Shown here: positions 17,080 through 25,776 of the stretch, piece after piece
Position numbering within the stretch: the first letter of the stretch is position 1
How the letters are laid out: each line of letters starts with the position of its first letter
DNA from: Hyphomicrobiales bacterium
GTDB lineage: Bacteria; Pseudomonadota; Alphaproteobacteria; Rhizobiales; Rhizobiaceae
Length of the DNA: 43,269 bases
Assembly: GCA_900469955.1 (NCBI GenBank)
Contig: UBYX01000012.1
Coordinates: forward strand, 241,480-284,748
Reading direction: 5' to 3'
Made by a program: the position numbers and the translations under genes
The notes under the pieces: model-generated
Seen by the model: only the letters and a program-made list of their open reading frames with translations
Told to the model about the DNA's origin: nothing
The model's database searches: none

Positions 17080-18612
17080 ATGAACGAGGCGGTTTCGCCA
17101 ATCATCATTCTGAACCCGATCGACGATGTCGGCGTGGCGCGTAAGCCGATGCAGGCTGGCGGGTCCACCGGCTATCGGGATCTGGTGGCGCGCGAACTGA
17201 TCGGGCGCGGCCATAAGGTGGCGATCAAGCCCATCCCTGCCGGACACGAGGTCAAGAAATACGGCCAGGTGATCGGCATCGCCACGCAGGACATTCAAGC
17301 CGGCAGCCACGTGCATCTGCACAACCTCGCCATGCTGCCGTCTGAACATGAGCATCAGTTCAGCGTCGATATCGAGGAAAAGGGGATGCTGCCGGAAGCG
17401 GAACGGCGCACGTTCCTGGGTTACGATCGCGGTCTGGGCGGTGCAGGAACCCGCAACTTTATCGGTATCATCTCCTCGGTGAACTGTTCCGCCACGGTGT
17501 CGCGCTACATCGCCGACTACTTCAATCGCATGGGCGGGCTGGACGGCTTTCCGAATGTCGATGGCGTGGTGGCGCTGACCCATGGCGGCGGTTGCGCGCT
17601 GAATACCAAGTCGGAAGGTTATCGGCTGCTCATCCGCACCATTCAGGGCTATGCGAAACATCCGAATTTCGGCGGCATCCTGATGATCGGCCTCGGTTGC
17701 GAGACAAACCAGATCGCCCCGATCCTCGAACACTATCGCATGGAAGAGGGCGATCGCCTCCGCACCATGACGATCCAGCAGCATGGCGGCACGAAGAAGA
17801 CCATCGACGCAGCGATCGCCATCATCAAGGAAATGCTGCCGGGCGTGAATGCCGCAAAGCGCACGCCGCAGCCGTTGTCGAAGCTGAAGCTGGCGCTCGA
17901 ATGTGGCGGCTCCGACGGCTATTCCGGCATTTCCGCCAACCCGGCTCTGGGTCATGCTTCCGATCTCATCGTCCGCAACGGCGGCACGACGGTGCTTTCC
18001 GAAACGCCGGAAATCTATGGCGCCGAACATTTGCTGACCCGTCGTGCGGTGACGCCGGACGTAGCCCAGAAGCTGCTGCAGCGGATCGACTGGTGGCGGG
18101 ATTACACGGCCCGTAACGGCGACGAGCTCAACAACAATCCTTCCCACGGCAACAAGCTCGGCGGCCTGACCACGATCCTGGAAAAATCGCTTGGCGCGGT
18201 CGCCAAGGGTGGTTCGATGCCGTTGAAGGCGGTCTATGAATTCGCCGAAACCGTGACGGACCAGGGCTTCGTCTTCATGGATACGCCCGGTTACGACCCC
18301 GTGGCGGTAACCGGACAGGTGGCAGGCGGCTGCAATGTCATCTGTTTCACCACTGGCCGCGGCTCGGTTTCCGGCTTCAAGCCGGCACCCTGCATCAAGA
18401 TCGCCACCAACTCCGAGATGTACGAGCACATGAAGGAGGACATGGATCTCAATTGCGGCGGAATCGTCACCGGAGAGGAGACGATCGAGGAGGCGGGGCG
18501 GCGGATTTTCGAGGATGTGATCGCGGTCGCGTCAGGAAAGAAGACGCTCAGCGAAATCTATGACTACGGCGACAACGAATTTGTGCCGTGGCAGGTCGGG
18601 GCGGTGACCTAA
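17080..18612 (+). CDS. UxaA-family dehydratase (altronate/galactarate dehydratase type)
   Basis: The 510-residue protein carries an N-terminal SAF-like domain (about 8-100) fused to the large UxaA domain, the layout of altronate and galactarate dehydratases. Landmarks are VNCSATVSRYIADYF, THGGGCAL, GLGCETNQI, ECGGSDGYSGISANPALG and FTTGRGSVSG; several cysteines could hold the iron site. ATG 17080 follows GGGAGGAGC; a GTG at 17059 lies before that site and is rejected. It is transcribed with the GntR gene and opposite to the fucose operon. Because fuconate dehydration is already provided at 7124-8401, its substrate is open: altronate (with the UxuB-like gene at 5646), another aldonate, or a fucose-pathway intermediate. 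Confidence 0.9.
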   Translation: MNEAVSPIIILNPIDDVGVARKPMQAGGSTGYRDLVARELIGRGHKVAIKPIPAGHEVKKYGQVIGIATQDIQAGSHVHLHNLAMLPSEHEHQFSVDIEEKGMLPEAERRTFLGYDRGLGGAGTRNFIGIISSVNCSATVSRYIADYFNRMGGLDGFPNVDGVVALTHGGGCALNTKSEGYRLLIRTIQGYAKHPNFGGILMIGLGCETNQIAPILEHYRMEEGDRLRTMTIQQHGGTKKTIDAAIAIIKEMLPGVNAAKRTPQPLSKLKLALECGGSDGYSGISANPALGHASDLIVRNGGTTVLSETPEIYGAEHLLTRRAVTPDVAQKLLQRIDWWRDYTARNGDELNNNPSHGNKLGGLTTILEKSLGAVAKGGSMPLKAVYEFAETVTDQGFVFMDTPGYDPVAVTGQVAGGCNVICFTTGRGSVSGFKPAPCIKIATNSEMYEHMKEDMDLNCGGIVTGEETIEEAGRRIFEDVIAVASGKKTLSEIYDYGDNEFVPWQVGAVT

Positions 18613-18727
18613 TCTTTTCCGTTCTTCCCAAGAGCAGAAGAGGACAAGCCGCCGGGTCCCCATTCCAGGTTTGATGGCCAATATGGGATAGCCAGCGGAT
18701 CACCTCTCTCCGGCACCTCGAAACGAA

Positions 18728-18750
18728 CGAGGCGGCAAATAGCCGCCTCG
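18728..18750 (-). terminator. Possible terminator downstream of opgC
   Basis: A perfect 9-bp stem (CGAGGCGGC, loop AAATA, GCCGCCTCG) lies between the convergent ends of the UxaA-like gene and opgC. The flanking bases have only a poor T-run on either strand, so an intrinsic terminator is possible but not clear. Confidence 0.35.
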
Positions 18751-18775
18751 ATCTGCCTTGTCTGGGAATTTTCCC

Positions 18776-20011
18776 TTACCGAAGTACCATCTGCTGCGGC
18801 CGAGCTGTTTGCGACTGCTGGGCCTTCACCGGTTGCGGAGCCGGTGTTGCGCCAAACAGCTTGTCGCGTTCGCGCCAGAGGGCGGGGAGCGACAGGAGGC
18901 CGATCGACACCAGAGCAATTGCTGTCTTGGTCAGCTCGTTGAGTTCGGGCGAACGTCCGTCGAAATAGTAGACGAAATAGACGATCGCGACGTGCCACAC
19001 ATAGACATAGAGCGAGTGGCGGCCGAGCAGCTGCAGGTACTTCAGCGAGAAGACCCAGGTGAGCGCGCCGGCGATGCGGCGTACCCATGCGGCCTTGTGC
19101 TTCGGACCGGCAACGATCAGCCAGGTGACGAGCATCGCCATGGCAGCGAAGTTCAGGAGATAGACCGGGCCGAAGTCGGCGCGGATTTCCATCGAGGCGA
19201 ACTTGCCGATCATATGCGGCGGCATCAGCTCATGCGCAGTGATGAGGCGCAGCGGCAGGAAGAAAAGCACCATCAGCAGGGCAGCCTTCGGGATGAAGGT
19301 ATTTTCCGGCGAAAGGATCTTCTTCCAGTCGATCTTGCCGGCCGATGTCAGCGCACCCAATACGAGAGCCGAATAGAAGACGATCTGCCAGCCGAGCAGG
19401 TTGAACGAGGCCCGGATACCCTGGTCGTCCGCGCCCATGATCGTTTCATGGATCGGTGTGGTGACGAGCTGCTGCAGGCCGAGCTGCGCCGCCATCCAAA
19501 GCATCACCGAACCGGCGATGACATAGTGCCACTTGTCCTCGAGCACGAGCTTAACCAGCATCGGCGCAAACAGCATGTAGACGATGTATTGCGGCAGGAT
19601 GTCCATGAAGGTCGGCTGATAGAAGAATGTCGCGATTGCGGCGAGACGCAGCGGATCGTCGAAATTGGTGTAGCCGAGCCAGTTGAACCAAATGGTATAG
19701 GCCCCTGGTAGCAGCATCTGCGCGGCCAGCACAACCAGCACGATGCCCATCGCATAACGATAGAGCTCGAAGGCGCGGTTGTAGATGGCGGTGCGGCCAG
19801 CGGCATAACCGTTCTTCATCATCTTCTTGGCATAGACCATGCCGATCAGCAGGCCGGACAGGAATACGAATCCCTGGGCATCTTCCACGAAGGCAAGCTG
19901 GTTGTGATTAATCTTCACCAGGAAGTAGCCGCCGGCGAAGATGAGATGGTTCAGAACCATGAAAACGAGGAAATATCCTCGCATACCATCAATAATATCA
20001 AAGCGTTTCAT
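18776..20011 (-). CDS. opgC: OpgC-family membrane protein (periplasmic glucan succinylation)
   Basis: The 411-residue integral membrane protein matches the OpgC family (COG4645), which attaches succinyl groups to osmoregulated periplasmic glucans. It begins RFDIIDGMRGYFLVFMVLNH, typical of the family and reminiscent of acyltransferase_3 proteins. About ten hydrophobic helices follow, with the conserved QGFVFLSGL and LLGRHSLYVYVWHV segments. A Gln/Pro-rich tail of about 25 residues ends the protein. In rhizobia the substrate would be cyclic beta-glucan. An exact EcfG-type promoter match (20098-20123) lies about 87 bases upstream of the start, suggesting stress-controlled expression. Confidence 0.88.
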   Translation of the reverse strand: MKRFDIIDGMRGYFLVFMVLNHLIFAGGYFLVKINHNQLAFVEDAQGFVFLSGLLIGMVYAKKMMKNGYAAGRTAIYNRAFELYRYAMGIVLVVLAAQMLLPGAYTIWFNWLGYTNFDDPLRLAAIATFFYQPTFMDILPQYIVYMLFAPMLVKLVLEDKWHYVIAGSVMLWMAAQLGLQQLVTTPIHETIMGADDQGIRASFNLLGWQIVFYSALVLGALTSAGKIDWKKILSPENTFIPKAALLMVLFFLPLRLITAHELMPPHMIGKFASMEIRADFGPVYLLNFAAMAMLVTWLIVAGPKHKAAWVRRIAGALTWVFSLKYLQLLGRHSLYVYVWHVAIVYFVYYFDGRSPELNELTKTAIALVSIGLLSLPALWRERDKLFGATPAPQPVKAQQSQTARPQQMVLR

Positions 20012-20097
20012 CGGTCGCGGTCTCCGTCTCTGCCGGTCCCGATGGCTTGCGCCGGTGGGTCCGTAAGGCCTCTGCGGGCCAGGATGTCACGCGCCTA

Positions 20098-20123
20098 AAC
20101 GCCGCAAAAAGCCGGACAGTTCC
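20098..20123 (-). promoter_or_regulatory. EcfG/RpoE2-type promoter match upstream of opgC
   Basis: Read leftward, GGAAC (20123-20119) is followed by 17 bases and CGTT (20101-20098). This fits the alphaproteobacterial general-stress sigma consensus as I recall it (GGAAC-N16/17-CGTT). The opgC start is about 87 bases downstream. It implies glucan modification is part of the stress response here. Match is by eye; no genome-wide background was calculated. Confidence 0.6.
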
Positions 20124-20208
20124 AGGCAAATCGACACGCTTAGACTCGACATATCGTAAACAGTGCGTGATGACCCCGCGATGAACGGCAGGTTGGGTTT
20201 TATTAAGG

Positions 20209-23200
20209 CTATTCGGCGGCGACCCGCTTGATGCCTGCAACCTGCGTGAGGTAGGCGCGCATGGCCGCGGGCCGGACGGGTTTGTGTTGTACCCCGATCT
20301 CGTGCCGCTCCGCTTCCGCACGGACCTCAGGCGTCCGGTCCGCCGTGATGACAAGAGCCGGGATCTCCGCCTTGTATTCCGCTCGCAATTTGCGGATCGC
20401 ATCGATGCCGTTTCCGTCGTTGAGATGGTAATCGGCGATGATGATCTCCGGCGGAGGCTCGCGGCGGGCAATGATGTCATCGAGCGCCGCAATCGAATCC
20501 GCCTGCCCGACCGTGCAGCCCCAGCCGCTGATCAGCAGAGCCATGCCATCGAGGATCCTCGGCTCGTTGTCGATGCAGAGAACCCGAAGCCCATTGAGCG
20601 GCTGCGAACGGTGACGCCGCTCCGGCTGATCGCCGGCTCGCGATGGCTGCGGCACGAAAAGATCGATCGGCATCTCCACCCGGAAGCGCGTCCCGCGCCC
20701 TGGCGTAGACGAGAGCTGGACCGGATGGCTGAGGACACGGGAAATGCGGTCGACGATCGAGAGGCCGAGGCCGAGGCCGGTCGCGGTTCGGGCGCCCTCG
20801 TCCAGGCGGGCGAATTCCTTGAAGACGGTGCGGAACTTCGATGAGGGTATCCCGATGCCGGAATCGAAGATCTCTATGATCACCTGATCGCCCCGGCGGC
20901 GGGCGCCGACCAGGACCTTGCCGTCGATCGTATACTTGATCGCATTGGAGACGAGGTTCTGCACCAGACGGCGCAGCAGATTGGCATCCGACCGAACGCG
21001 GAGCGATGTTGGCATGACCACGAATTTCAGCTGCTTCTCGCGCGCCATGGGCGCATAGTCGGTCTCGATCCGCTTCAGGAGATCGTCGAGCGGGACGGAT
21101 GTGAAGCGCGGCTTCATCGCCCCGGTATCCAGCCGCGAGATATCGAGAACCGCACCGAGAATGGTTTCGACGGATTCAAGCGCCGAGTCGATATTGCGCA
21201 CCAGCGTACTGTCGGCATCGGCGCCGCCGAGCCGCTCTACGAGAGCCGAAGAGTAAAGGCGGGCGGCATTAAGCGGCTGAAGAATATCGTGGCCCGCGGC
21301 GGCGAAGAAACGGGTCTTGCCGATATTGGCCTCGTCGGCGGAGGCGCGTGCCTCGGCCAGTTCGTGATTGACGCGGGTGAGTTCGGCCGTGCGTTCACCG
21401 ACGCGCTGCTCCAGCGTCTCATTGGCCTGTTTGAGCGCCTTGTCGGCGGCGACGCGTTCGGAAATATCCGTGAAGGTCGCGACTATTCCCTTGTCCGGCA
21501 TGGCGTTGGAGCGGACTTCGATGATCCGTTCGCCACCGTAGAGCACCAGGGAAAATGGAGCGTCAAGCGTATGGAACTGGCGGATCACTTCCGCCCTGTC
21601 GGCGGCAGCGATGTCGCCCCGCTCGGAAAGAAGAGCGACGATATCCGCAAGCGGATACCCGACCTGACCAACCTGTTCGGGCAGGTCCAGGAGATTGCGG
21701 AACCGGCGGTTCCAGATGGTGAGCCTTTCGGAATTGTCGAAGACGGCAATGCCCTGATCCATCTGCGACAGTGCCGTCTGCAGCATGTCCTGATTGTACT
21801 GCAGCGCTTCGCTGGCCTGATCGAGCAGCCAGGCCGTATCGGCATTGGTGTCTTCCGCCTTCTGCAGGATGAGCGACAGGACGAGCCGCGCCGAGGACGA
21901 GCCGATCGCACTGCCGAGCAGTTGCTCCGAAAAATGGATCATGGCCATGTCGGCGGGTTGTTCGTCGCTGAAGGTCCGGCCGGCGGTCCTTTCATAATTT
22001 GAGAAGGAGCGGTGCATGCGCTCCTCGCCGAGATAGCGGGCGATGGCGGCCTTGAGGTCCCCGACGCTGACGCGGGTTTTCCATCCGCGGGTGGCGAACT
22101 GCGAACGCAGATGCCTTTTGACGAAGATGCCCGCCTGGATCCGCTCGACCGGCCGTGGATTGCGGGACAGCGAGCCGAGGAGGAAGGCAAGCGTATTGAG
22201 CGACAGGCTGAAGATGGTCGCATTGACGAGCGGATCGGTTTCCGGGCCGGAAAATATCGTCGTGCCCGGAAAGATGAAATTGAGGATCGCTGCTGCCACA
22301 TAGGAATTGTCCGGGCCGCCGAGGCTCGGGACAAAGAGCAGATAGGCCCAGGCGAGGAAGCCGAAGGACATGCCGAGGATGGCGCCGCGGGCATTGGCGC
22401 GCCGCCAGATGAGGCCGCCGAATAGGGCGGGCGCCACCTGAGCGATCGCCGCGAAGGCGAGCAGGCCGATAGAGGCGAGACCGGACTGGCTGTCGGCCAT
22501 GCGGTAATAACCATAGCCGAGGAGCAGCACCACGAAGATTGCCAGCCGCCGGATATTGAGGAGCGTTCTCGTGAAATCCATGCGCTGGCCGGAGCGGGCG
22601 GCCATCAGACGCTGCCGGAGAAAGATCGGAATGATGATGTCGTTCGAAACCATGATCGACAGGGCGACGGATTCGACGATCACCATCGCAGTCGCGGCCG
22701 AAAACCCTCCGATGAAGGCGATCAGCGAAACAACCTGCAGTTCGCCGGTGAGCGGTAGCGTGAGGACATAGAGATCAGGGTCGCCGACACCGCCGAATGT
22801 GACGAGGCCCGCCAGTGCGGCCGGCAATACGAAGAGATTGATGGCGATGAGGTAGAGGGGCAGCAATGTGCCGGCGACCTTTCGTTCGCGCGTGGTGCGG
22901 TTTTCGACCACCGTCACGTGGAATTGCCGGGGCAGGAGGATGATGGCGAAGGCGGATAGCCCGACCAGAACCAGCCAGCGGCTGAGCGGCGTCTCGTAGG
23001 CGAGAGCCGACTGGACCAGCAGGTTGTCGGACGCCTTGGCAAGCAGGTCGGCCGGGCCGTCGAACAGCACGAACAGAACGGAAAAACCGACGGTGACGAA
23101 GGCCGCCAGCTTCACGACGGATTCCATCGCGACCGCCAGAATCAGCCCGTCCTGATGTTCCGTCGCGTCGGTATGCCGGGTGCCGAACATCACCGCAAAG

Positions 23201-23724
23201 CAAGCCATCAGCAGCGTCACGATCAGCGCGAGGTCGATGAAATAGAGATTGCCGCTGCCGATGCCGTAGTCGGATGGATTGACCACTGCGGCAACCGAAC
23301 TCGACACCGCCTTGAGCTGCAGCGCGATATAGGGAACGGCACCGATAAGCGCGATGAATGCGACGATCATCGCGACGGTGGAGTTCTTCCCGTAGCGGGC
23401 GGCGATGAAATCCGCGACCGACGTCAGCTTCTCCGCCTTGGCGAGATCGATGATCCGTCTGAGCAGAGGCATGCCGAGGGTAAAGGCCAGGATCGGGCCG
23501 ATATAGATCCCGGTGAACTCCAGCCCTCTCTGGGAGGCCAGCCCGACGCCGCCGAAATAGGTCCAGGACGTGCAATAGATTGCAAGGCTGAGCGCATAGA
23601 CGACCGGCCGGCCGTTCTTGGGTACGCCGAAGACACGGCTTCGCCGGTCGCCGTAGCTCGCCACCGCAAACAGCAGCAGCACATAGGCGAAAGCCGCAGC
23701 CAATATGATCCAGCCTGGAAGCAT
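20209..23724 (-). CDS. Transporter-fused hybrid sensor histidine kinase (SSS-PAS-HisKA-HATPase-REC)
   Basis: The 1171-residue protein starts with a sodium/solute symporter-like domain of about 13 helices (about 1-500). A linker and a PAS domain follow (about 645-760, MDQGIAVFDN), then a short coiled coil. HisKA has the phospho-acceptor H812 in AAAGHDILQPL. HATPase has LVQNLVSNAIKYT, DSGIGIP and GLGLGLSIV. A C-terminal receiver carries phospho-Asp D1098 (IIADYHL). This is the CbrA/CrbS architecture, linked in gammaproteobacteria to nutrient (histidine, acetate) sensing. ATG 23724 follows GGGGAGGAACG. No response regulator or transporter partner is adjacent, so its target is elsewhere. Whether the symporter part transports or only senses is unknown. 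Confidence 0.93.
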   Translation of the reverse strand: MLPGWIILAAAFAYVLLLFAVASYGDRRSRVFGVPKNGRPVVYALSLAIYCTSWTYFGGVGLASQRGLEFTGIYIGPILAFTLGMPLLRRIIDLAKAEKLTSVADFIAARYGKNSTVAMIVAFIALIGAVPYIALQLKAVSSSVAAVVNPSDYGIGSGNLYFIDLALIVTLLMACFAVMFGTRHTDATEHQDGLILAVAMESVVKLAAFVTVGFSVLFVLFDGPADLLAKASDNLLVQSALAYETPLSRWLVLVGLSAFAIILLPRQFHVTVVENRTTRERKVAGTLLPLYLIAINLFVLPAALAGLVTFGGVGDPDLYVLTLPLTGELQVVSLIAFIGGFSAATAMVIVESVALSIMVSNDIIIPIFLRQRLMAARSGQRMDFTRTLLNIRRLAIFVVLLLGYGYYRMADSQSGLASIGLLAFAAIAQVAPALFGGLIWRRANARGAILGMSFGFLAWAYLLFVPSLGGPDNSYVAAAILNFIFPGTTIFSGPETDPLVNATIFSLSLNTLAFLLGSLSRNPRPVERIQAGIFVKRHLRSQFATRGWKTRVSVGDLKAAIARYLGEERMHRSFSNYERTAGRTFSDEQPADMAMIHFSEQLLGSAIGSSSARLVLSLILQKAEDTNADTAWLLDQASEALQYNQDMLQTALSQMDQGIAVFDNSERLTIWNRRFRNLLDLPEQVGQVGYPLADIVALLSERGDIAAADRAEVIRQFHTLDAPFSLVLYGGERIIEVRSNAMPDKGIVATFTDISERVAADKALKQANETLEQRVGERTAELTRVNHELAEARASADEANIGKTRFFAAAGHDILQPLNAARLYSSALVERLGGADADSTLVRNIDSALESVETILGAVLDISRLDTGAMKPRFTSVPLDDLLKRIETDYAPMAREKQLKFVVMPTSLRVRSDANLLRRLVQNLVSNAIKYTIDGKVLVGARRRGDQVIIEIFDSGIGIPSSKFRTVFKEFARLDEGARTATGLGLGLSIVDRISRVLSHPVQLSSTPGRGTRFRVEMPIDLFVPQPSRAGDQPERRHRSQPLNGLRVLCIDNEPRILDGMALLISGWGCTVGQADSIAALDDIIARREPPPEIIIADYHLNDGNGIDAIRKLRAEYKAEIPALVITADRTPEVRAEAERHEIGVQHKPVRPAAMRAYLTQVAGIKRVAAE

Positions 23725-23913
23725 CGTTCCTCCCCGCAAGGAATTGCGGCACCTTGAACATTAGGGGAAAAGCATGCGGTTGGAAATCGCGCCGCTCTCG
23801 GCAAAAAGTTCAATAGGCGGCCCGGTTCGGGCGTCCGGAAATTTCCGTCTTTTCCGACCGCAGGAACGCGCTATCTTCGGCGGCAGCGAAACCTGACAAG
23901 CCGGGGGTACAAT

Positions 23914-24339
23914 ATGTCAATGATCAGCGAATTCCGTTCTTTCGTCGCCAAGGGCAATGTGGTTGATCTCGCGGTCGGTATCATCATCGGCGGCGCCTTC
24001 ACCGGAATTGTCAATTCCCTCGTGAACGACATCGTCATGCCGATCGTAGGGGCCATTACCGGCGGCGGGTTCGATTTTTCCAATTATTTCCTGCCTCTTT
24101 CGAGCAGCGTGACCGCGCCGACACTTGCGCAGGCCCGCGAACAAGGCGCCGTTTTCGCCTATGGCAGCTTCATTACCGTGTTCATCAATTTCCTCATTCT
24201 CGCCTGGATCATCTTCCTGATGGTCAAGGCGGTGAACAGGATGCGCGTGATGGAGGAGAAGAAACCGGCCGAGGCCGCTCCGCCGCCGGCCGATGTTCAG
24301 CTTCTGACCGAGATCAGAGACATACTTCAATCGAAGTGA
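23914..24339 (+). CDS. mscL: Large-conductance mechanosensitive channel MscL
   Basis: The 141-residue protein is MscL, the pentameric channel that opens at near-lytic membrane tension. The N-terminal amphipathic helix [23 protein letters not shown] leads into the pore helix TM1 (about 15-45), with the family pattern [10 protein letters not shown]2 (about 78-102, [19 protein letters not shown]) is followed by a charged C-terminal helix ending TEIRDILQ. Length is typical (130-150). It starts at ATG 23914 after GGGGGT. It is divergent from the hybrid kinase gene with a 189-base gap and appears monocistronic. With MscS at 2196 it gives the window two osmotic safety valves. Confidence 0.97.
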   Translation: MSMISEFRSFVAKGNVVDLAVGIIIGGAFTGIVNSLVNDIVMPIVGAITGGGFDFSNYFLPLSSSVTAPTLAQAREQGAVFAYGSFITVFINFLILAWIIFLMVKAVNRMRVMEEKKPAEAAPPPADVQLLTEIRDILQSK

Positions 24340-24450
24340 TCCTTGATCACCTTTGCCTAATCATCAGCGGAATCGATCGCCGGCTCACGGATTATCATGA
24401 GATTTTCGGGCTTTCCTGAGTTACACAAGGAAAACACGCAGGAAGATTCC

Positions 24451-25620
24451 ATGTCGATACTAGCCAGCCTCAGCCCCCGCGCCGTCTCCGCGCCTGAAAG
24501 CGGAATCGTCGAGATCATCAACCATGCCCGTGGCCGGGAGGGTCTGATTCCGCTTTGGGCTGGGGAAGGGGATCTGCCGAGCCCTGACTTCATCAACCGG
24601 GCTGCAACCGATGCGCTGCTGGCCGGCGAGACCTTCTACACCTGGCAGAGAGGTATTCCGGAACTTCGCCAGGCACTGTCTGACTATTATGCCCGTCATT
24701 TCGCCGTCAGCCTGCCGGCCGAACATTTTTATGTGACCGGTTCGGGCATGCACGCGATCATGCTGGCGGTCCAGGCCATCACCTCGCCGGGCGACGAGAT
24801 GATCTATCTGTCGCCGACCTGGCCGAACATCATCTCCGCAATCGACATTTCCGGTGCCCGTTCCGTAGGACTTCCGCTCGATTTCATCGGCGGGCGCTGG
24901 TCACTCGATCTCGGCAAGCTGGAAGCGAAGATCACGTCGAAGACGAAGGGCCTCTTCATTAATACGCCTGCCAACCCCACAGGCTGGACGGCCACCATCG
25001 ATGACCTGAGGAATATCCTGGCGCTCGCGCGCAAGCACGGTCTTTGGATCGTCGCCGACGAAATCTACGCTCGTTATTATTACGGCGGCGCGGCGCGAGC
25101 ACCTTCCTTCCTCGACATCATGGAGGAAGGTGACCGGATCATCTTTGCCAACTCCTTCTCCAAAAACTGGTCGATGACGGGCTGGCGCGTCGGGTGGCTG
25201 GTGGCTCCGCCTGAAATGGGCCAGGTAATCGAAAACCTGGTTCAGTACTCGAATTCCGGCGTGGCGCAGTTCATGCAACGCGGAGCGGTCGTGGCTCTCA
25301 ACGAGGGTGATGACTTCGTCCGGGAGAATATCGGCCGAGCGACAAAGGCTCGTGACATTCTCTGCGATGCCTTGATCGCTACTAATCGGGTTGAAACCTT
25401 GAAACCGGAGGGCGCCATATACGCTTTCATGAAGGTGGACGGGATTACCGACAGCCGCAGGGCCGCGCTCGATATCGTCGACAAGATCGGCATAGCCCTC
25501 GCCCCGGGCTCCGCATTCGGCGAGGGGGGAGAGCTTTTCCTGCGCGCCTGCTTCCTGCGCAACTCGCAACAGGTCTCCGAGGCTGCGGCGCGCCTCGCGG
25601 AATATATCATCAGGCTCTGA
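24451..25620 (+). CDS. Class I/II PLP-dependent aminotransferase
   Basis: The 389-residue enzyme is a fold-type I aminotransferase of the aspartate/aromatic branch. Landmarks are the TWQRGIPELRQALSDYY segment, the NTPANPTGW motif, the aspartate and tyrosine in VADEIYARYYY, and the Schiff-base lysine K238 in SFSKNWSMTGWRVGW. The C-terminal arginine in FLRACF should bind the substrate carboxylate. ATG 24451 follows AGGAAG; an in-frame ATG at 24397 has no ribosome site. It follows mscL by 111 bases and is probably a separate unit. The donor and acceptor cannot be read from the sequence. Confidence 0.92.
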   Translation: MSILASLSPRAVSAPESGIVEIINHARGREGLIPLWAGEGDLPSPDFINRAATDALLAGETFYTWQRGIPELRQALSDYYARHFAVSLPAEHFYVTGSGMHAIMLAVQAITSPGDEMIYLSPTWPNIISAIDISGARSVGLPLDFIGGRWSLDLGKLEAKITSKTKGLFINTPANPTGWTATIDDLRNILALARKHGLWIVADEIYARYYYGGAARAPSFLDIMEEGDRIIFANSFSKNWSMTGWRVGWLVAPPEMGQVIENLVQYSNSGVAQFMQRGAVVALNEGDDFVRENIGRATKARDILCDALIATNRVETLKPEGAIYAFMKVDGITDSRRAALDIVDKIGIALAPGSAFGEGGELFLRACFLRNSQQVSEAAARLAEYIIRL

Positions 25621-25735
25621 ACCGATTGAGATGAGTCGGTAAAATTTGAATGATCTGCTCAAGAGTAGGTTTGCTCTGACGCGAGATAAACCCGTCGCAA
25701 GCCGCGTCGGGTAAGTATTGCTGAAGCCCGGCCAT
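25610..25735 (-). CDS. Possible 41-residue protein, divergent from galE
   Basis: A 41-codon frame starts at ATG 25735 behind AGGAG with 7 bases of spacing, one of the better ribosome sites in the region. The product has no membrane helix or signal peptide and one cysteine near residue 13; the C-terminal half (KPTLEQIIQILPTHLNRF) could be an amphipathic helix. It occupies most of the gap between the aminotransferase and galE genes and overlaps the aminotransferase stop region by 11 bases. No family is recognised. Evidence is the ribosome site and the position only, so it may be chance. Confidence 0.4.
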   Translation of the reverse strand: MAGLQQYLPDAACDGFISRQSKPTLEQIIQILPTHLNRFRA

Positions 25736-25776
25736 GGTTTTCTCCTGCCAAAGACAAAGAGGCAGGGAAGAATAGC

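Noticed and set aside
16267..18429. Leftward open frame of 720 codons
   Set aside because: Antisense to the GntR regulator and UxaA-like genes; His/Arg-rich shadow composition and no recognisable domain.
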